A DNA stretch of 64,000 bases from Oscheius tipulae (lineage: Eukaryota > Nematoda > Chromadorea > Rhabditida > Rhabditidae): the NCBI GenBank assembly GCA_037178975.1, contig JASJZH010000004.1, positions 4,092,001 through 4,156,000 on the forward strand, written 5' to 3'. The notes beneath the pieces are model-generated. The model saw nothing but the letters and a program-made list of their open reading frames with translations, ran no database searches and was not told the origin of the DNA. Positions 1 through 9,854 of this stretch are shown one piece after another (the stretch's first letter is position 1; each line of letters begins with the position of its first letter). Both the position numbers and the translations under genes were made by a program.

Positions 1-1
1 A

Positions 2-1024
2 CAGCCCTGTACTCCCGTCGAAGAAACTGTTCCGCAGATTACAGAAGTAACTGCACAACCACCAACTAAACGGAAAACTCCAAAAAGCAGTGAGTAGTAT
101 TCGCTAAATCAGTAAACAAAAGGATTTCAGAAACACTTCGAATGGATCCAGATAATAAACCATTGTGGATACCAGATGAAACGGTTTGGAGGGTAAAAAC
201 TGTGTTTATTCTTACAGAGTTCGAAATGTCTGATGGAGGGATGTGGATCTGTATTCGGCTTATTAAATAGAAGGCATCACTGTCGAAATTGTGGCTGGTT
301 GATCTGTTCGAAATGTGCGGGGAAAGGGCCTGTGAGCAAGTACAAGTTTCACAAAATGATGGTCTGTCCAGAATGCTACGAGGAGATTTATCTATCTTGT
401 AAGGATAAGGATTCAATTTGACAAACTATATTCAGATAAAGAAGGCGACCTGTTTCCAACGAGACTGTTGGTCAGAGGATCGGACAATGAATGGAGAGTG
501 AAGTTGATGAAAGAGAAATCCCATCAGTACGAACTGGCCGAGCCGCGAAGTCTATTCACGCCGCCAGTGAATCGCCATCTGAAACGAATGGATTTTGATA
601 GTCGGTTGACAACTCACGAAGACACTCTTTTCAACGAGGTTCATGTTCGCTTGAAGGACGGGACGGAGATTCCCCGCTTCGCCCAATTGGAGGACGGAGT
701 CACTCTCAGGTTTTACAAATTTCGTTTCGTGAGTTCTACTTGTTGTAATTAGTATCTGAAAATGTTTTAGGACACTGAACCGTGTGAGCAGCATCTGATT
801 CATGGGTTTGAAGTGAACGAGATAGTTCTGGACGAGGGAGGAACACTCTTCGAGCTGATCCATCGCAACCAGTTTCCTTCTGATAGAAAAGAACGCGTAA
901 TAGCCTTCCGGGTTCAAAACCAAAAAAGTATTCAAAAGTTGGTTTCCCTTCCTCCCCTTACAAAACTCTGACCTTCAGATGGTCAACAGCCTTGCACTCT
1001 GCCTTGGACCCAAAGGAGTCATGA
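2..1024 (+). CDS. FGD/EXC-5-like FYVE-PH protein, 3' end of gene (partial)
   Basis: C-terminal part of a protein of the FGD (faciogenital dysplasia) Rho-GEF group, which binds phosphoinositides and activates Cdc42-type GTPases. Six exons splice cleanly in frame: 2-89, 131-192, 218-398, 436-728, 771-937 and 979-1024. A low-complexity linker leads into a FYVE zinc finger with the PxWxPD opening, the CxxxxCxxxF start, the basic RRHHCRNCG core and paired CxxC cysteines. A PH-like domain follows, ending in the expected C-terminal helix with its invariant tryptophan (KWSTALHSAL). The FYVE-then-PH order is what is left of the DH-PH-FYVE-PH architecture of FGD/EXC-5; any DH domain would lie upstream of the window, so the GEF assignment is inference. 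A naive reading stops at 421, but a 37-base intron removes that stop. Other FYVE-PH proteins are possible. Confidence 0.8.
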
Positions 1025-2126
1025 CCCGTGTGCCATTCTGTATATAGTCCGTACTCACTTATCCCGATGATATCTTTGGTGCTGTCAGAGGCTAAATACA
1101 CTTCTAGTTTCAATGCATACGCGTGGGATTCCCTGTGATTTGACTCACTCGAAAAAAAGAGAGCAATGATCTGTGGAGAACCATAATTCATGAAGTAACC
1201 TGCCACAAACAAAAGCCTCCGACCGACTCATCTGTCCAGTTGCAGGATACACGTAATATCTACGTTCCTCGAACATCAAAGCTCAATCTTTTGACATCTT
1301 ATTCCTTTACTAGCACATTCACATCATCAGTCGAACATTTCTTCGATGGAAAATCTTTTGACCAGTGGGGATTGATCTTTCAGTGAGCAGGGCTCATCCG
1401 ATCGGCCTACTTTCTGGAATTTCGTGAAATCTCGTAATCGCTCAGGGGCTTCCTATTCACTTCCAGAGCATCGTGGACATAAATATTGTCGCCTTCAAAC
1501 ATCAAATTATAGACGTATAGAAAACGGAGATTATTTTCGAATCCGGTCAGCATAGACTCATTTTGTGAAGCCTTTCAAATTGCTCCGTAACGAGACGTGT
1601 CATAGCTAATCAAGAAATCAGTGACCGGCCGAAACTGGTACATTTCGTTCGGATATCAAGTATTGCTCATCCGGAGATTTTAGGCTAGGAGCTAATTCCG
1701 GAAAGAGGAATTAGAAGCTCGTGTGTCAGAAAATTCCCTTGTTTTGCTGGCCGAAAGGTACGATTCATTAGAACCAGAAAGGGTATGAGAGAGAGACATC
1801 TTTGTTCTTTCTATTTCGGTAATGGGCATCCGATATGCATAGTAGACATCTTCCATTCGTGACGCGTGTTCAAACATCCTCTTTCTCCAAGAATAAAGTG
1901 ATTTCTGTCCTGTGTTGCAAGAGACAGGACCTTTTTCTTGTACTTGTGTGACGGAATGTCGCTAATTATATTTCTGCTAAAGACATTAAGACTGCGTCCT
2001 CAAATCGGGCTAGTTGGATGCCTAGCGATTAATGAGCGGTCCCTCGTCACTTTGGGAATCATTCTGTTTTGAACCTTCCGGCGTTTCGATCTCCGAACTT
2101 CCTGAATCGGATTCCGTTTTCGGCAT
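958..2126 (-). CDS. Possible unidentified minus-strand gene or pseudogene (exon-like pieces)
   Basis: I do not recognise a family. Several minus-strand stretches look coding. There is an acidic, serine-rich start (ATG at 2126, MPKTESDSGSSEIETPEGSK). A 61-codon stretch lies at 1692-1877. A stretch around 1420-1640 contains LMFEGDNIYVHDALEVNRKP. Another at about 1160-1275 contains ERRYYVYPATGQMSR, and a last one ends with a TAA at 958. A plausible intron (donor GTGAGT just below 1155) joins the last two in frame. Against a live gene: the 1420-1640 stretch carries an in-frame TGA at 1575-1577, I could not build one continuous splice model, and the last piece overlaps the FYVE-PH coding end by 67 bases on the opposite strand. 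It may be a pseudogene, or partly chance: the + strand of 1220-1380 is also open. Confidence 0.3.
1025..1920 (+). other. 3' untranslated region candidate of the FYVE-PH gene
   Basis: No + strand coding continues past the stop at 1024. The first clear AATAAA on this strand is at about 1893, which would give a long 3' UTR of roughly 0.9 kb antisense to the possible minus-strand exons. This is inference from position only. Confidence 0.25.
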
Positions 2127-2129
2127 TGA

Positions 2130-3461
2130 GGTCAGCAGGATATTCAGTTAGAGTGCGTTTGGAGGCTGCCCACGCACCTAATTCGAGGTGTCTCTGCCAA
2201 GATTACCATCTTGTCAAGGATCACTAATCAACTGAATGTTTACACAACAGTCCCCTTCTTATCCGAATCCTCTCGTCCATCTTTTGTCTCCCTTCTGGAC
2301 CCGAGTTGACCTTCTCTCTTGATTCGATTCCGACCCACATAGCCCAAATGTGTCCAGTCTGTATAGTAGTTCTGTTTAAAGCCGATTTCTGGTCTCTTCG
2401 TGGGCTGTTTCGTGTGGCAGAAGGAATTAATCAGGTATATCTGGAGAGGAGGATCAGCCTGGTTGATAAACTTCGGCCAGTTCCCTTTTCGTGAGTCTGG
2501 CTAGTTGCAAATGTTGCTTTTTGTTGTCGTCGGGTCGCTCCTTCCGGTGTGACGTCTTTTGGCCCCTTCTTCAACTTGAATCTGTCACCAACACGCTTTG
2601 CCCACGTTTCCGACCGTATATCTCTTGTTTTGATCCGATCTGATCTGTTTTGACAAAGGGCATCCCTCCTCCTCTTCCCCCCCCTTTCCCTCGAAATAGA
2701 AAAGAGAGTAGTACTCCTCAAAACAGACTGTCCCCTTCGGCGATAAATAAGCAAAAGAGGCGTCTGCTCTCCGATCACTAGGAGTCGATTATCCAAAAAC
2801 AGAATGTGACTCCCAAATTGCAGCCTTCTCAGACGTCAAAGATTTCCGTTTCTTTCAATGATGAATTCCTCTTCGTTCGGCCGTCGGGTCACCGCGGTTT
2901 TGGAACCCATTTACTCCTTTTTGACCTAAAATTGTCTCTTTTGTCATTGAACGTCAACCGAGTTCGTTCTGTTCCTGTCCTCAAGATAGATTCCTGAAGG
3001 AAGTGACGTGTCGGTTTGTACGACAATAACACTCTTCCGGACCATTGAAACCCTTTTAGGAGTGGGGGAGGAACAACGTCCAAAGAATCATGCCCTTTTT
3101 ATGGAGATTTCTCGAGAGCGTAGGCGAAAATTTCACGGTGTGTGGCTCGTTTCAAGGGAGTAGACTGTGAGCTCATACTTCTATCAATGGGGCCTATTTA
3201 CTCGCAACAATCTTTCATCTGCTACCTTAACATCTGCTTCTATTAATAGTTCTTCTCCACCCGAAAATACTCCGGATTCTTTCTCAGCTGATCAGACTCC
3301 GCCAAACAACTTGCTCCTTCCTTCCTCCTCAGAAGGGGCGTAAACCATAGTGCAGACTGGCTCTCTATTAGCATCTAGATTAGAAAAAGGTACCTCCAAT
3401 CTCTCTTTCTTCCCTCCAAAGAGTTCCTCTCTATTGACAATTTGCAGGTAAAACTAGGCTG
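2130..3461. other. Intergenic, no gene recognised
   Basis: Short open frames on both strands have no recognisable domains. The stretch around 2640-2700 is pyrimidine-rich with a run of C residues and gives low-complexity arginine-rich translations. A T-rich AG at 3441-3447 (ttgcag) lies 15 bases before the ATG of the next gene and may be its trans-splice acceptor. Confidence 0.4.
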
Positions 3462-4124
3462 ATGAGCACAGATGTTATGCCATTTGCCCGGATAGCACAG
3501 TCATTATTGGTAAGTTGCCTAACAGAAAGGTTGCTTAGAATGGATGTTTCAGAGAAGAATACATTCATTATTCGACTCAAGACAACGGGTTAATTCTGGT
3601 ATTTTATTATTATGTTGTCTACTTTACTGTATACAGTCGACAGACGGCCTAGCTTATTACATTGGCACGTCAGGTAAGGATTTTGGCTCTTTCTCTAATT
3701 GGGGCTGTTTTCTCCCGAAATGACGTGAGCTGCTAGCGAGCGCTTGTTTTTCGACCTCCCAGACTGTCCTAATGATACTCTTTCAGCACAAGGAGAACCA
3801 GTAGCTCAATCTTCGGAAATATCGTTAAGTAAAGACGAACGAGTGACTATTGTCAGATTTTGCAGAGCGGCTCAAAAACAAGAATCTATTGTGAGTTTAT
3901 ACCAGTTCAATAGAAACAAAGAAGCCTTCAGAGAGCTAAACTGAAAGATCCAGAGGCATTTCTTCGAATTTGCGACCAGCTTATAAATGAGTTCAAACGT
4001 CTACGTAATGCTGCCACGAGTATGCGTGAACGACGGCGGGTACGATAGCCTTCACTGTGAGTTAAGACAGAAACAACTGAATCAACTGTTCTCTTTTCAG
4101 GATCTCTCTAAGAAAACGAGTTAG
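3462..4124 (+). CDS. Small spliced gene, unidentified 126-residue protein
   Basis: I do not recognise the family. Six short exons join in frame without a stop: 3462-3509, 3553-3588, 3637-3673, 3763-3890, 3932-4039 and 4101-4124. All introns have GT..AG ends, and the reading frame and phase agree at every junction, which is unlikely by chance. The product is about 126 residues. The N-terminal third is basic (RRIHSLFDSRQR), followed by a hydrophilic middle. A helical, basic C-terminal half contains LKDPEAFLRICDQLINEFKR and ends in RERRRDLSKKTS. There is no signal peptide or membrane segment. The start was chosen because a ttgcag acceptor lies just upstream. The helical C-terminus suggests a small subunit or adaptor, but that is only inference. 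Confidence 0.6.
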
Positions 4125-4739
4125 ACTCTCTTCGATCTCGTAGCGTCCTTACACCTTGTGCCCAAAATATGTTCCTGTTGATTGTCAAGCATTGCCATGT
4201 TTTCATAAAGCTTCATAAGCACTCGTACCGTCTCATAATCCTCTTTGCTATTGTCTCTTGAGTCTATAGTGAAAACGAGTGGTTTCTATTCGCAGCAGAG
4301 TGGTTTGCTCTGGTCTTGAAAAAGGATAGTCACCATTCCTCTTTCGGAAAAGTCCTTTGCATGGAGACATTCTTTGGGGTAAAAAGCTTGTTCAACACTG
4401 TAAAACTATTATCATCTGCAGTTCAGGGACAACAAAAGTGCGAGAAATTTGAACTAATACCATTGAATACATGCCCCAAACAGGGAGGTAGTACACACTA
4501 CACAGTTCCCCAAAGTTGGATAACTCAATAAATAGTTTCACTATAATATAACAGGTGTTCCGACGTTAGTTTTATACGGTACTCGTCATACGGTAATAGA
4601 TGAAGATGATGGTAGCTTCTCCATCCTCTTCGTCGTCAACGAATCCTTCTTCTCGTGGATGATTTTGGCATACGCGTTTACCACGTTATTCCGACTGCCT
4701 CCAGAGGCGCATTCAAGATTCCTCCACGGAGCACATTTC
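4125..4739. other. Intergenic, no gene recognised
   Basis: Contains the probable 3' UTR of the small gene at 3462-4124. The 71-codon + strand open frame at 4316-4531 has no recognisable motif. Confidence 0.35.
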
Positions 4740-5198
4740 AAGACACACTAGAGAACGTTCTTGGCAGCATCTTTGTTCGCCGTTGTACATCCAATGTCTG
4801 AGAAGAAGAGTCACATTGGTCTCACTCACGACCCTTTTACAGCATGTACAATCTGCTGCGATGTCTCCTAGGGCGTAGTACTGAATTCTGACATATCAGA
4901 TTTGCCAGGGCCCAGGCAGCGTCCATTCTTCCAATGACACACATTTTGCGGTTCCTGTCGTAATGGCTACTCATCAGCTGCGTCAGTCCATCGACCTGTA
5001 CCGCTTAGTTTTGGATAAAAAAGTAGAAAACTTACAATCTTTTCATTCAGTTCCGGTGCCGTAAAGACGTGTCCCTGCGAATAGTAGCGCCGAAAACCAG
5101 TAGGAAGAGGCCGAAGTCCTGGCCATGGGGGATTCCTCCAGAAGAGAGCAGAACATCTCCGCTTCGATAGGAAGTCCACCGGCTACCGACGATTCCAT
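4740..5198 (-). pseudogene. Armadillo/importin-alpha-like fragment, probably decayed
   Basis: Minus-strand translation shows pieces typical of armadillo repeats: VDGLTQLMSSHYDRNRK followed by MDAAWALANLI, then in another frame YALGDIAADC. The pair AAWALxN ... ALGDIAAD resembles adjacent importin-alpha repeats, where AAWALTNI and WALGNVAGD recur. The upstream piece begins with an ATG at 5198. The pieces sit in different frames. One 44-base GT..AG intron is plausible between LNEKI and VDGL, but the other frame changes have no good splice sites, so I read this as a truncated pseudogene. It directly abuts the Tc3-like element. A real fast-evolving gene with undetected introns is the alternative. 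Confidence 0.35.
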
Positions 5199-5282
5199 TG
5201 CGTACAGCTTACGTTTTGATTTCAACTTATTCAAAAGTTTTGATTTGTTTTTGATAAGTAATTGAAACGATGTTTAACTCTA

Positions 5283-5495
5283 CAGTGGTCCACATAATTA
5301 TAAACGCACGTGATTTTTTCGCAGCTTTGGACCAAAAGATCAGTTCGCGGTTTGTATCAAAGTTGGGAAAGATGTAAAATTTGGTTACTTATTTGCCTAC
5401 AGAAGGCAAATTTGAATAGCGCTTTTCAAGGAAATTATTTGACCATTTTTCCAAAAAAGTGACTTTGGCCAATCCACAGAATTATAAACGCACTC
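5283..5495 (+). repeat. Left terminal inverted repeat of the Tc3-like element
   Basis: Pairs with 6660-6872 over its full length with about five mismatches and no net length difference. It contains an internal short palindrome (TTTGCCT acag AAGGCAAA) near 5391-5410. Confidence 0.92.
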
Positions 5496-5571
5496 AGTTT
5501 TTACCTATTTTTCGCTACCTTTTTTATGTTTTTTTGACCCCGATTCCATTTATGTGTTAAATTTAGTCGTA

Positions 5572-6577
5572 ATGCCGCGAGGAAAAGCGCTTACCGACTA
5601 CGAAAAAGGACAAATTGTCGCGAAAAAGGCGCAATGACTGTCAAACCGACAAATTGGCCGAGAATTACATAGGAGCGAAGGTGTCATCCGATCCTTTGTC
5701 AGAAATCCGGCGAAATATGGAACCACGAGCCATACCGGTAGACCATCTTCACTTTCTAGTCGTCAGAAGCGCCTAATTTTGCGAGAAGCTTCGAACCAAG
5801 TGACGACCTGCAGCAGAATCAAGGCCGACTTGAAACTGGATGTTTCTGCCGAGACGGTTAGAAGAGTAATTTCGAAGGCGCGCTTCATCAAATGGAGAAG
5901 ATGAAAAAAGCCCCACTATTAACAGCTAAACACAGAAAAAATCGCCTCGAATTCGCCGGAATAAACCAGAGAACTGACTGGGGAAAGGTTAGACGTTTTG
6001 ACACGACTTTCATCATTTTGTTTATTGCCAGGTTGTCTTTTCCGATGAAAAGAAATTTTCTTGCGACGGTCCTGATGGATTTCGCTCGTATTGGCACGAT
6101 CTGAGAAAATCAAAACTTCGATTTTCGCGAAGGAACTTCAAAGGGGGTGGTGTGATGGTTTATGCAGCGATCTCATCCAAAGGACGAGTCAAGCTCTGCT
6201 TCGTTACCAAGAAGATGAATGGATCTGACTACCGCATAGTCTTGCGACGCGGAATTCTTCCATTCTGGAGGAGGAATCGCAACCAGAATTACGTTTTCCA
6301 GCAAGATGGAGCTCCGATCCACCGTGCACGCGCGACTGGGGACTGGCTACATCGAAAGAGAATTGATCTTCTTCCGTGGCCGGCATGTTCCCCAGACCTG
6401 AATATAGTGGAAAACGTCTGGGGATTTATGGTACGCGATATCTACGGAGGAAACAGGACATATCGAAACGTGGACGAGCTGAAGCTCGCTATCATTGCCG
6501 TCTGGCACCGAATCGACCAAAAATTCATCGACGCCCTCTACTTGAGCCTCGATAGTCGTATGTTCCAGCTGATTTAA
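5572..6577 (+). pseudogene. Tc3A-like transposase, disrupted
   Basis: Encodes a DDE transposase that would cut and paste the element. The N-terminus (MPRGKALTDYEKGQI) matches the paired-like DNA-binding start of Tc3A. The catalytic part shows VVFSDEKKF (first Asp), FQQDGAP (second Asp) and SPDLNIVENVW (Glu) with 34 residues between the last two, a DD34E signature. A 44-base intron (5988-6031) sits just before the first catalytic motif. Two lesions are visible: an in-frame TGA at codon 22, and a one-base frame change near 5890 between the DNA-binding and catalytic halves. The catalytic half downstream remains fully open to the TAA at 6575-6577. Confidence 0.88.
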
Positions 6578-6659
6578 CGCTGTGGAGCCGCTACTGACTA
6601 CTGATATCAATTTCACTCTTTATTGATTAATTTTTCTGAGATAAACCTAGACTTCTCTA

Positions 6660-6872
6660 GAGTGCGTTTATAATTCTGTGGATTGGCCAAAGTCACTTTT
6701 TTGAAAAAATGGTCAAATAATTTCCTTGAAAAGTGCTATTCAAACTTGCCTTCTGTAGCCAAATAAGTAACCAAATTTTACATCTTTTCCAACTTTGATA
6801 CAAACCGCGAACTGATCTTTTGGTCCAAAGCTGCGAAAAAATCACGTGCGTTTATAATTATGTGGACCACTG
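6660..6872 (-). repeat. Right terminal inverted repeat of the Tc3-like element
   Basis: Reverse complement of 5283-5495, ending in CACTG next to the TA target site. Confidence 0.92.
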
Positions 6873-6874
6873 TA

Positions 6875-7360
6875 TGTGTTCACCAATCTTCGGTATTGCA
6901 TTATGATAAGTCATTTCAAGCTTTCTAAACGGTCTTCAGTCAACGTTTTTTCAAGTCTGATAGTCTGTTCCCTGTTCCAAAGGCATCTAGAAAATGAAAA
7001 CAATAAAAATCACTCTTAAAAGTCTACTGGAGAGCCGTTTTCTTCTTCATTATCATCGAGAGTTAGACTACTCAGCTCTTCGATTGCGGTTGGTTTCTTT
7101 CTCTCTTTGTAGGAGCGATGGTCCGGTTAAAATGTATCGCGTTTGAAATAGGGGATGAGAGAGCCTTCTGATCCATCTAGAGCATTCGAAATTTCACACG
7201 ATTTGAATGATCCCACATTCGTACTTTTTGTGAGCCAATCTTCATATTCCCGAGTTTTGTTTTTGTATCGGGCGTTCCATGGTACATCCGGGGCCTGAAC
7301 CATGGTGATAAGAATTTGAATAGAGCCTCATCTGAATATACGGAGTACAACCCACTGGTA
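6875..7360. other. Intergenic, no gene recognised
   Basis: Lies between the Tc3-like element and the pogo-like remnant. No coding motif or clear inverted repeat was seen; part of it may belong to the decayed pogo-like element. Confidence 0.3.
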
Positions 7361-7841
7361 CTAAAAGTTAATCCTGAGTTGATCGAGCTTCTTCATCGTA
7401 GCCTTCGATATGTGAACCGACCACTGATCCCAGACCAATAGCCTTTCCCCTAACAACGTTGATCCAAGAACTTCAAGCAAATATTCGGTCGTATAGCATC
7501 GTACATCCAGCTCTTCTTGGACCTTCCCCTGACGATACTTCTGTCTTGTCTGACTCGCGGAAGGATTACAAAAGGACGTCATTTGTATCCATCGTCTCTT
7601 GCCGTCAGCATGACCGTAATACAGTTTTTCGTGTCCTGTTGTTATCAGTCGGACCTATTAAGAGCATTAGTAAGCAACATAAATGAAAATCACCTCGGAT
7701 GCTCTCCGTAATAGTTGTTTTGAGGACGGGCTCGGTGCTGACGCTCATTTCGTCTGCGAAATATGTGAATGAAATACAATCGAGTAAAAAGACAGCGACA
7801 AGTGTGAGAAAAAAACAAACGAAATTTGTAACTTGAGGCAA
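7361..7841 (-). pseudogene. pogo/Tigger-like DDE transposase remnant
   Basis: Minus-strand translation resembles the DDE_1 catalytic domain of pogo/Tigger/jerky transposases. A segment ending ITESIRG is followed, after removal of a plausible GT..AG intron, by HEKLYYGHADGKRRWIQM, which matches the conserved Gly-His-Glu-Lys strand. GKVQEEL and then GERLLVWDQWSVHIS match the second catalytic Asp strand. The frame stops at 7361 right after that motif. The N-terminal DNA-binding part and the final catalytic residue are not visible, so this is a truncated relic. Confidence 0.55.
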
Positions 7842-7873
7842 AAACCGTTTAATTTTCGATACTGTGCTTCAAG

Positions 7874-7953
7874 TAGAGGGTGGGCTTCTAATTTCAATCG
7901 CTCTATGAGGGTGCGCTTATATTAGAGGGGTGCTTCTAATAAAGGTTTTTCCG
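7874..7953 (-). repeat. Subterminal repeats, probable end of the pogo-like element
   Basis: On the minus strand the motif TTAGAAGC followed by CACCC..CT recurs, with a related ATAAGCGCACCCTC between copies, after GGAAAAACCTTTATTAG. Such repeated AAGCGCACCC blocks are typical of pogo/Tigger-like ends. No matching opposite end was found in the window. Confidence 0.4.
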
Positions 7954-8095
7954 GTATATATTACTTACGGTATGCAGCTGAGTACGCAGATTACGGTAGC
8001 GCGGAAATTCAAATCTTGACCCTTTTTAGACCTGAATTTGTACTTGCATTGATGTTGTAATGGTTTTTTTGCAGCTAGCCGGATTATCGACAACA

Positions 8096-9015
8096 ATGAG
8101 CAGAAAAAGGAGGTGCAAGAGCCAAGTCAGCACAACAAGGAGCCAGGAACTATATCAGCCGAGAAGCCCGGTGAAGATAACAAATGAAGATACTCCTGGA
8201 TCAGATGTTAGCAGTTTCAACGAAGATGATTACAAAGATATCATGGACCTGTTAGGTGATTCAGAAGCAGAAGATTACGAGGACAAGCCCACATGGACAG
8301 CAACAAGAGATGAGTTGGATCCGCTGGAGGGACAGCGATTGAAATATACCGGAACAGCCATTTCAAATTTGTATGTATTGACCAAATTGAGCAGAAACTA
8401 ACTTATTTTCAGACATCATATCTGTTGTATCAACGCTAGTCGCAGGTTTCTTCTAGACAACATCAAGTACCCGTTCTTTGACACGCTCTTCCCCGGATGC
8501 CTCACTTCAATCCGTTCCAAGAAATCCGCTAATGGCCGTGCCGTACGTTTCGTTTCCCAGATAGCTTGTATGGCTTGTTTCAGATATGCGAAATATCAAA
8601 AGTTAAGAGTATCGGTCATTTGTATGAAGTTGATGGTGTTTTGACCAACAAAGTATTGCGCCTGAAAATAGGTTTGTTGTTGCCTAGTCTTTTCGGAACG
8701 CACCATTTCAGGCAATCGCTTCGAGTGCTACCAGCTAACATCCATCTCGAACTTTGAATGGACGGAAGAAATGGTAAAAGAGTATATATCACGTGAACAA
8801 AAAACCGTTAGTCCTGTCGTTCACCCTTGGCAAATCATTCAGTTTAGAAAACGGTTATAACGCATGGATATGTATTCCACAAAAGAGGTCGACTCTGTAA
8901 TGCCAAAGCCTATGCTCTGACCGAAAAAGCTGAAATAGAGGCCAAGAAGGTATGTCCGTTTCTGCTTTCGTTTCTGATCTCTCAGTTTAGCTTCGAGGAG
9001 TTGTCGAAGACTTGA
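8096..9015 (+). CDS. Short RTF1-like Plus3-domain protein
   Basis: RTF1 is a Paf1-complex subunit that helps RNA polymerase II elongate and promotes histone H2B ubiquitination; its Plus3 domain binds phosphorylated SPT5. Exons 8096-8370, 8413-8542, 8584-8671, 8712-8806, 8848-8949 and 8986-9015 join in phase to give about 239 residues. A basic start and an acidic serine-rich stretch precede the Plus3 domain. The domain shows KYPFFDTLFPGCLTSI, then IGHLYEVDGVLTNKVLRLK, then FECYQLTSISNFEWTEEM, closely paralleling RTF1 (PFFDSVVTGCFVRI ... VYQLGGTRTNKGLQLR ... EFVSNQEFTESEF). RTF1 is normally 600-700 residues, so both ends are much shorter here. A ttttttgcag acceptor precedes the start. It may be a divergent paralogue rather than the essential RTF1; the last exon is the least certain. 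Confidence 0.7.
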
Positions 9016-9854
9016 GTTCGTGCCTGGAACATGCCATGGACAAGACCCTTTCTAGCTCTCAAGTGTGTCCCTACTGCTCTCTTCCTGGTCCCTCGGTTCT
9101 CAGCTGCCCGGGTCTCCGTCAATGAAGCTGTGGTATGTTGCTGCTTATTTTCTTCGTTGTTCCCTTAGACTACTTTTTTGTAAAATGTACAGGTACATAA
9201 AATTGTAACCCTTCATTTTAAGCATTGGCTGAAAGAGGAAGCTTAGAGATTCTTCTTTACTTGTCTGTTAGCGCCTTCATATGCTGGTACAATACCTATT
9301 TCGGAGCAGGTGACAACCGACAAATTTTTGTTTGTCTATAGTGGACAATAAGTTATGCCAGCCAACATTGGGAAATTTATTGCATTTGTTTTATAAGTGC
9401 TCTAAAATGGCCGATGAGTCAGGATGATTCAGCTGGAATGACGTCCTTTATTTTGTATGAGTCGACTGATACAAACCAATGAATTCGGAGGAGCAAAGAT
9501 TTCGAGGGACGGCCGATAATAAATTTCTTCCGCTTAACTCGCTGAAGAGGGAATGCTTCGAATGTGTGGTCAATTTTGATAACTTTCGAAAGTCTAAAGG
9601 ACTATGATTCAGCCACGATAAAGGCTGATTCAAAAGATTCTCCCTTGACGTCTTCTTCAAACAGCATAATAAAAACTCTATTTGGATAGTCCGTCAAAGC
9701 CTTGCTTTATTTGATAGATAAAACCTCGCCCTTTCCGCAGTCGTCATTCTATCCTCCATGTTCGAGTGAACAGCTATAGCTTTTTTGTCTCATCTCTTTC
9801 ATTCATCTCAACTCCTCGAAGCAATGAAAACTCTTCCAGATAGTTATTGAACCC
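9016..9854. other. Intergenic, no gene recognised
   Basis: Includes the probable 3' UTR of the RTF1-like gene and the upstream region of the S28 gene. Short open frames (for example 9448-9660 on the minus strand) show no known motif. Confidence 0.4.

Larger units (their letters stand above)
5283..6872 (+). mobile_element. Tc3-like Tc1/mariner element, 1,590 bases, with 213-base inverted repeats
   Basis: A complete element flanked by TA dinucleotides (5281-5282 and 6873-6874), as expected for Tc1/mariner insertion. It begins CAGTGGTCCACATAATTATA and ends with the reverse complement. The two 213-base terminal inverted repeats differ at only about five positions, so the insertion is recent. Between them lies one Tc3A-like transposase frame broken by a stop and a frameshift. 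The copy is therefore no longer autonomous, although its ends could still be recognised if an active source exists elsewhere in the genome. Confidence 0.92.

Noticed and set aside
1575..1577. In-frame TGA as a possible selenocysteine codon
   Set aside because: No family evidence or visible SECIS-type element; a pseudogene or missed intron is far simpler.
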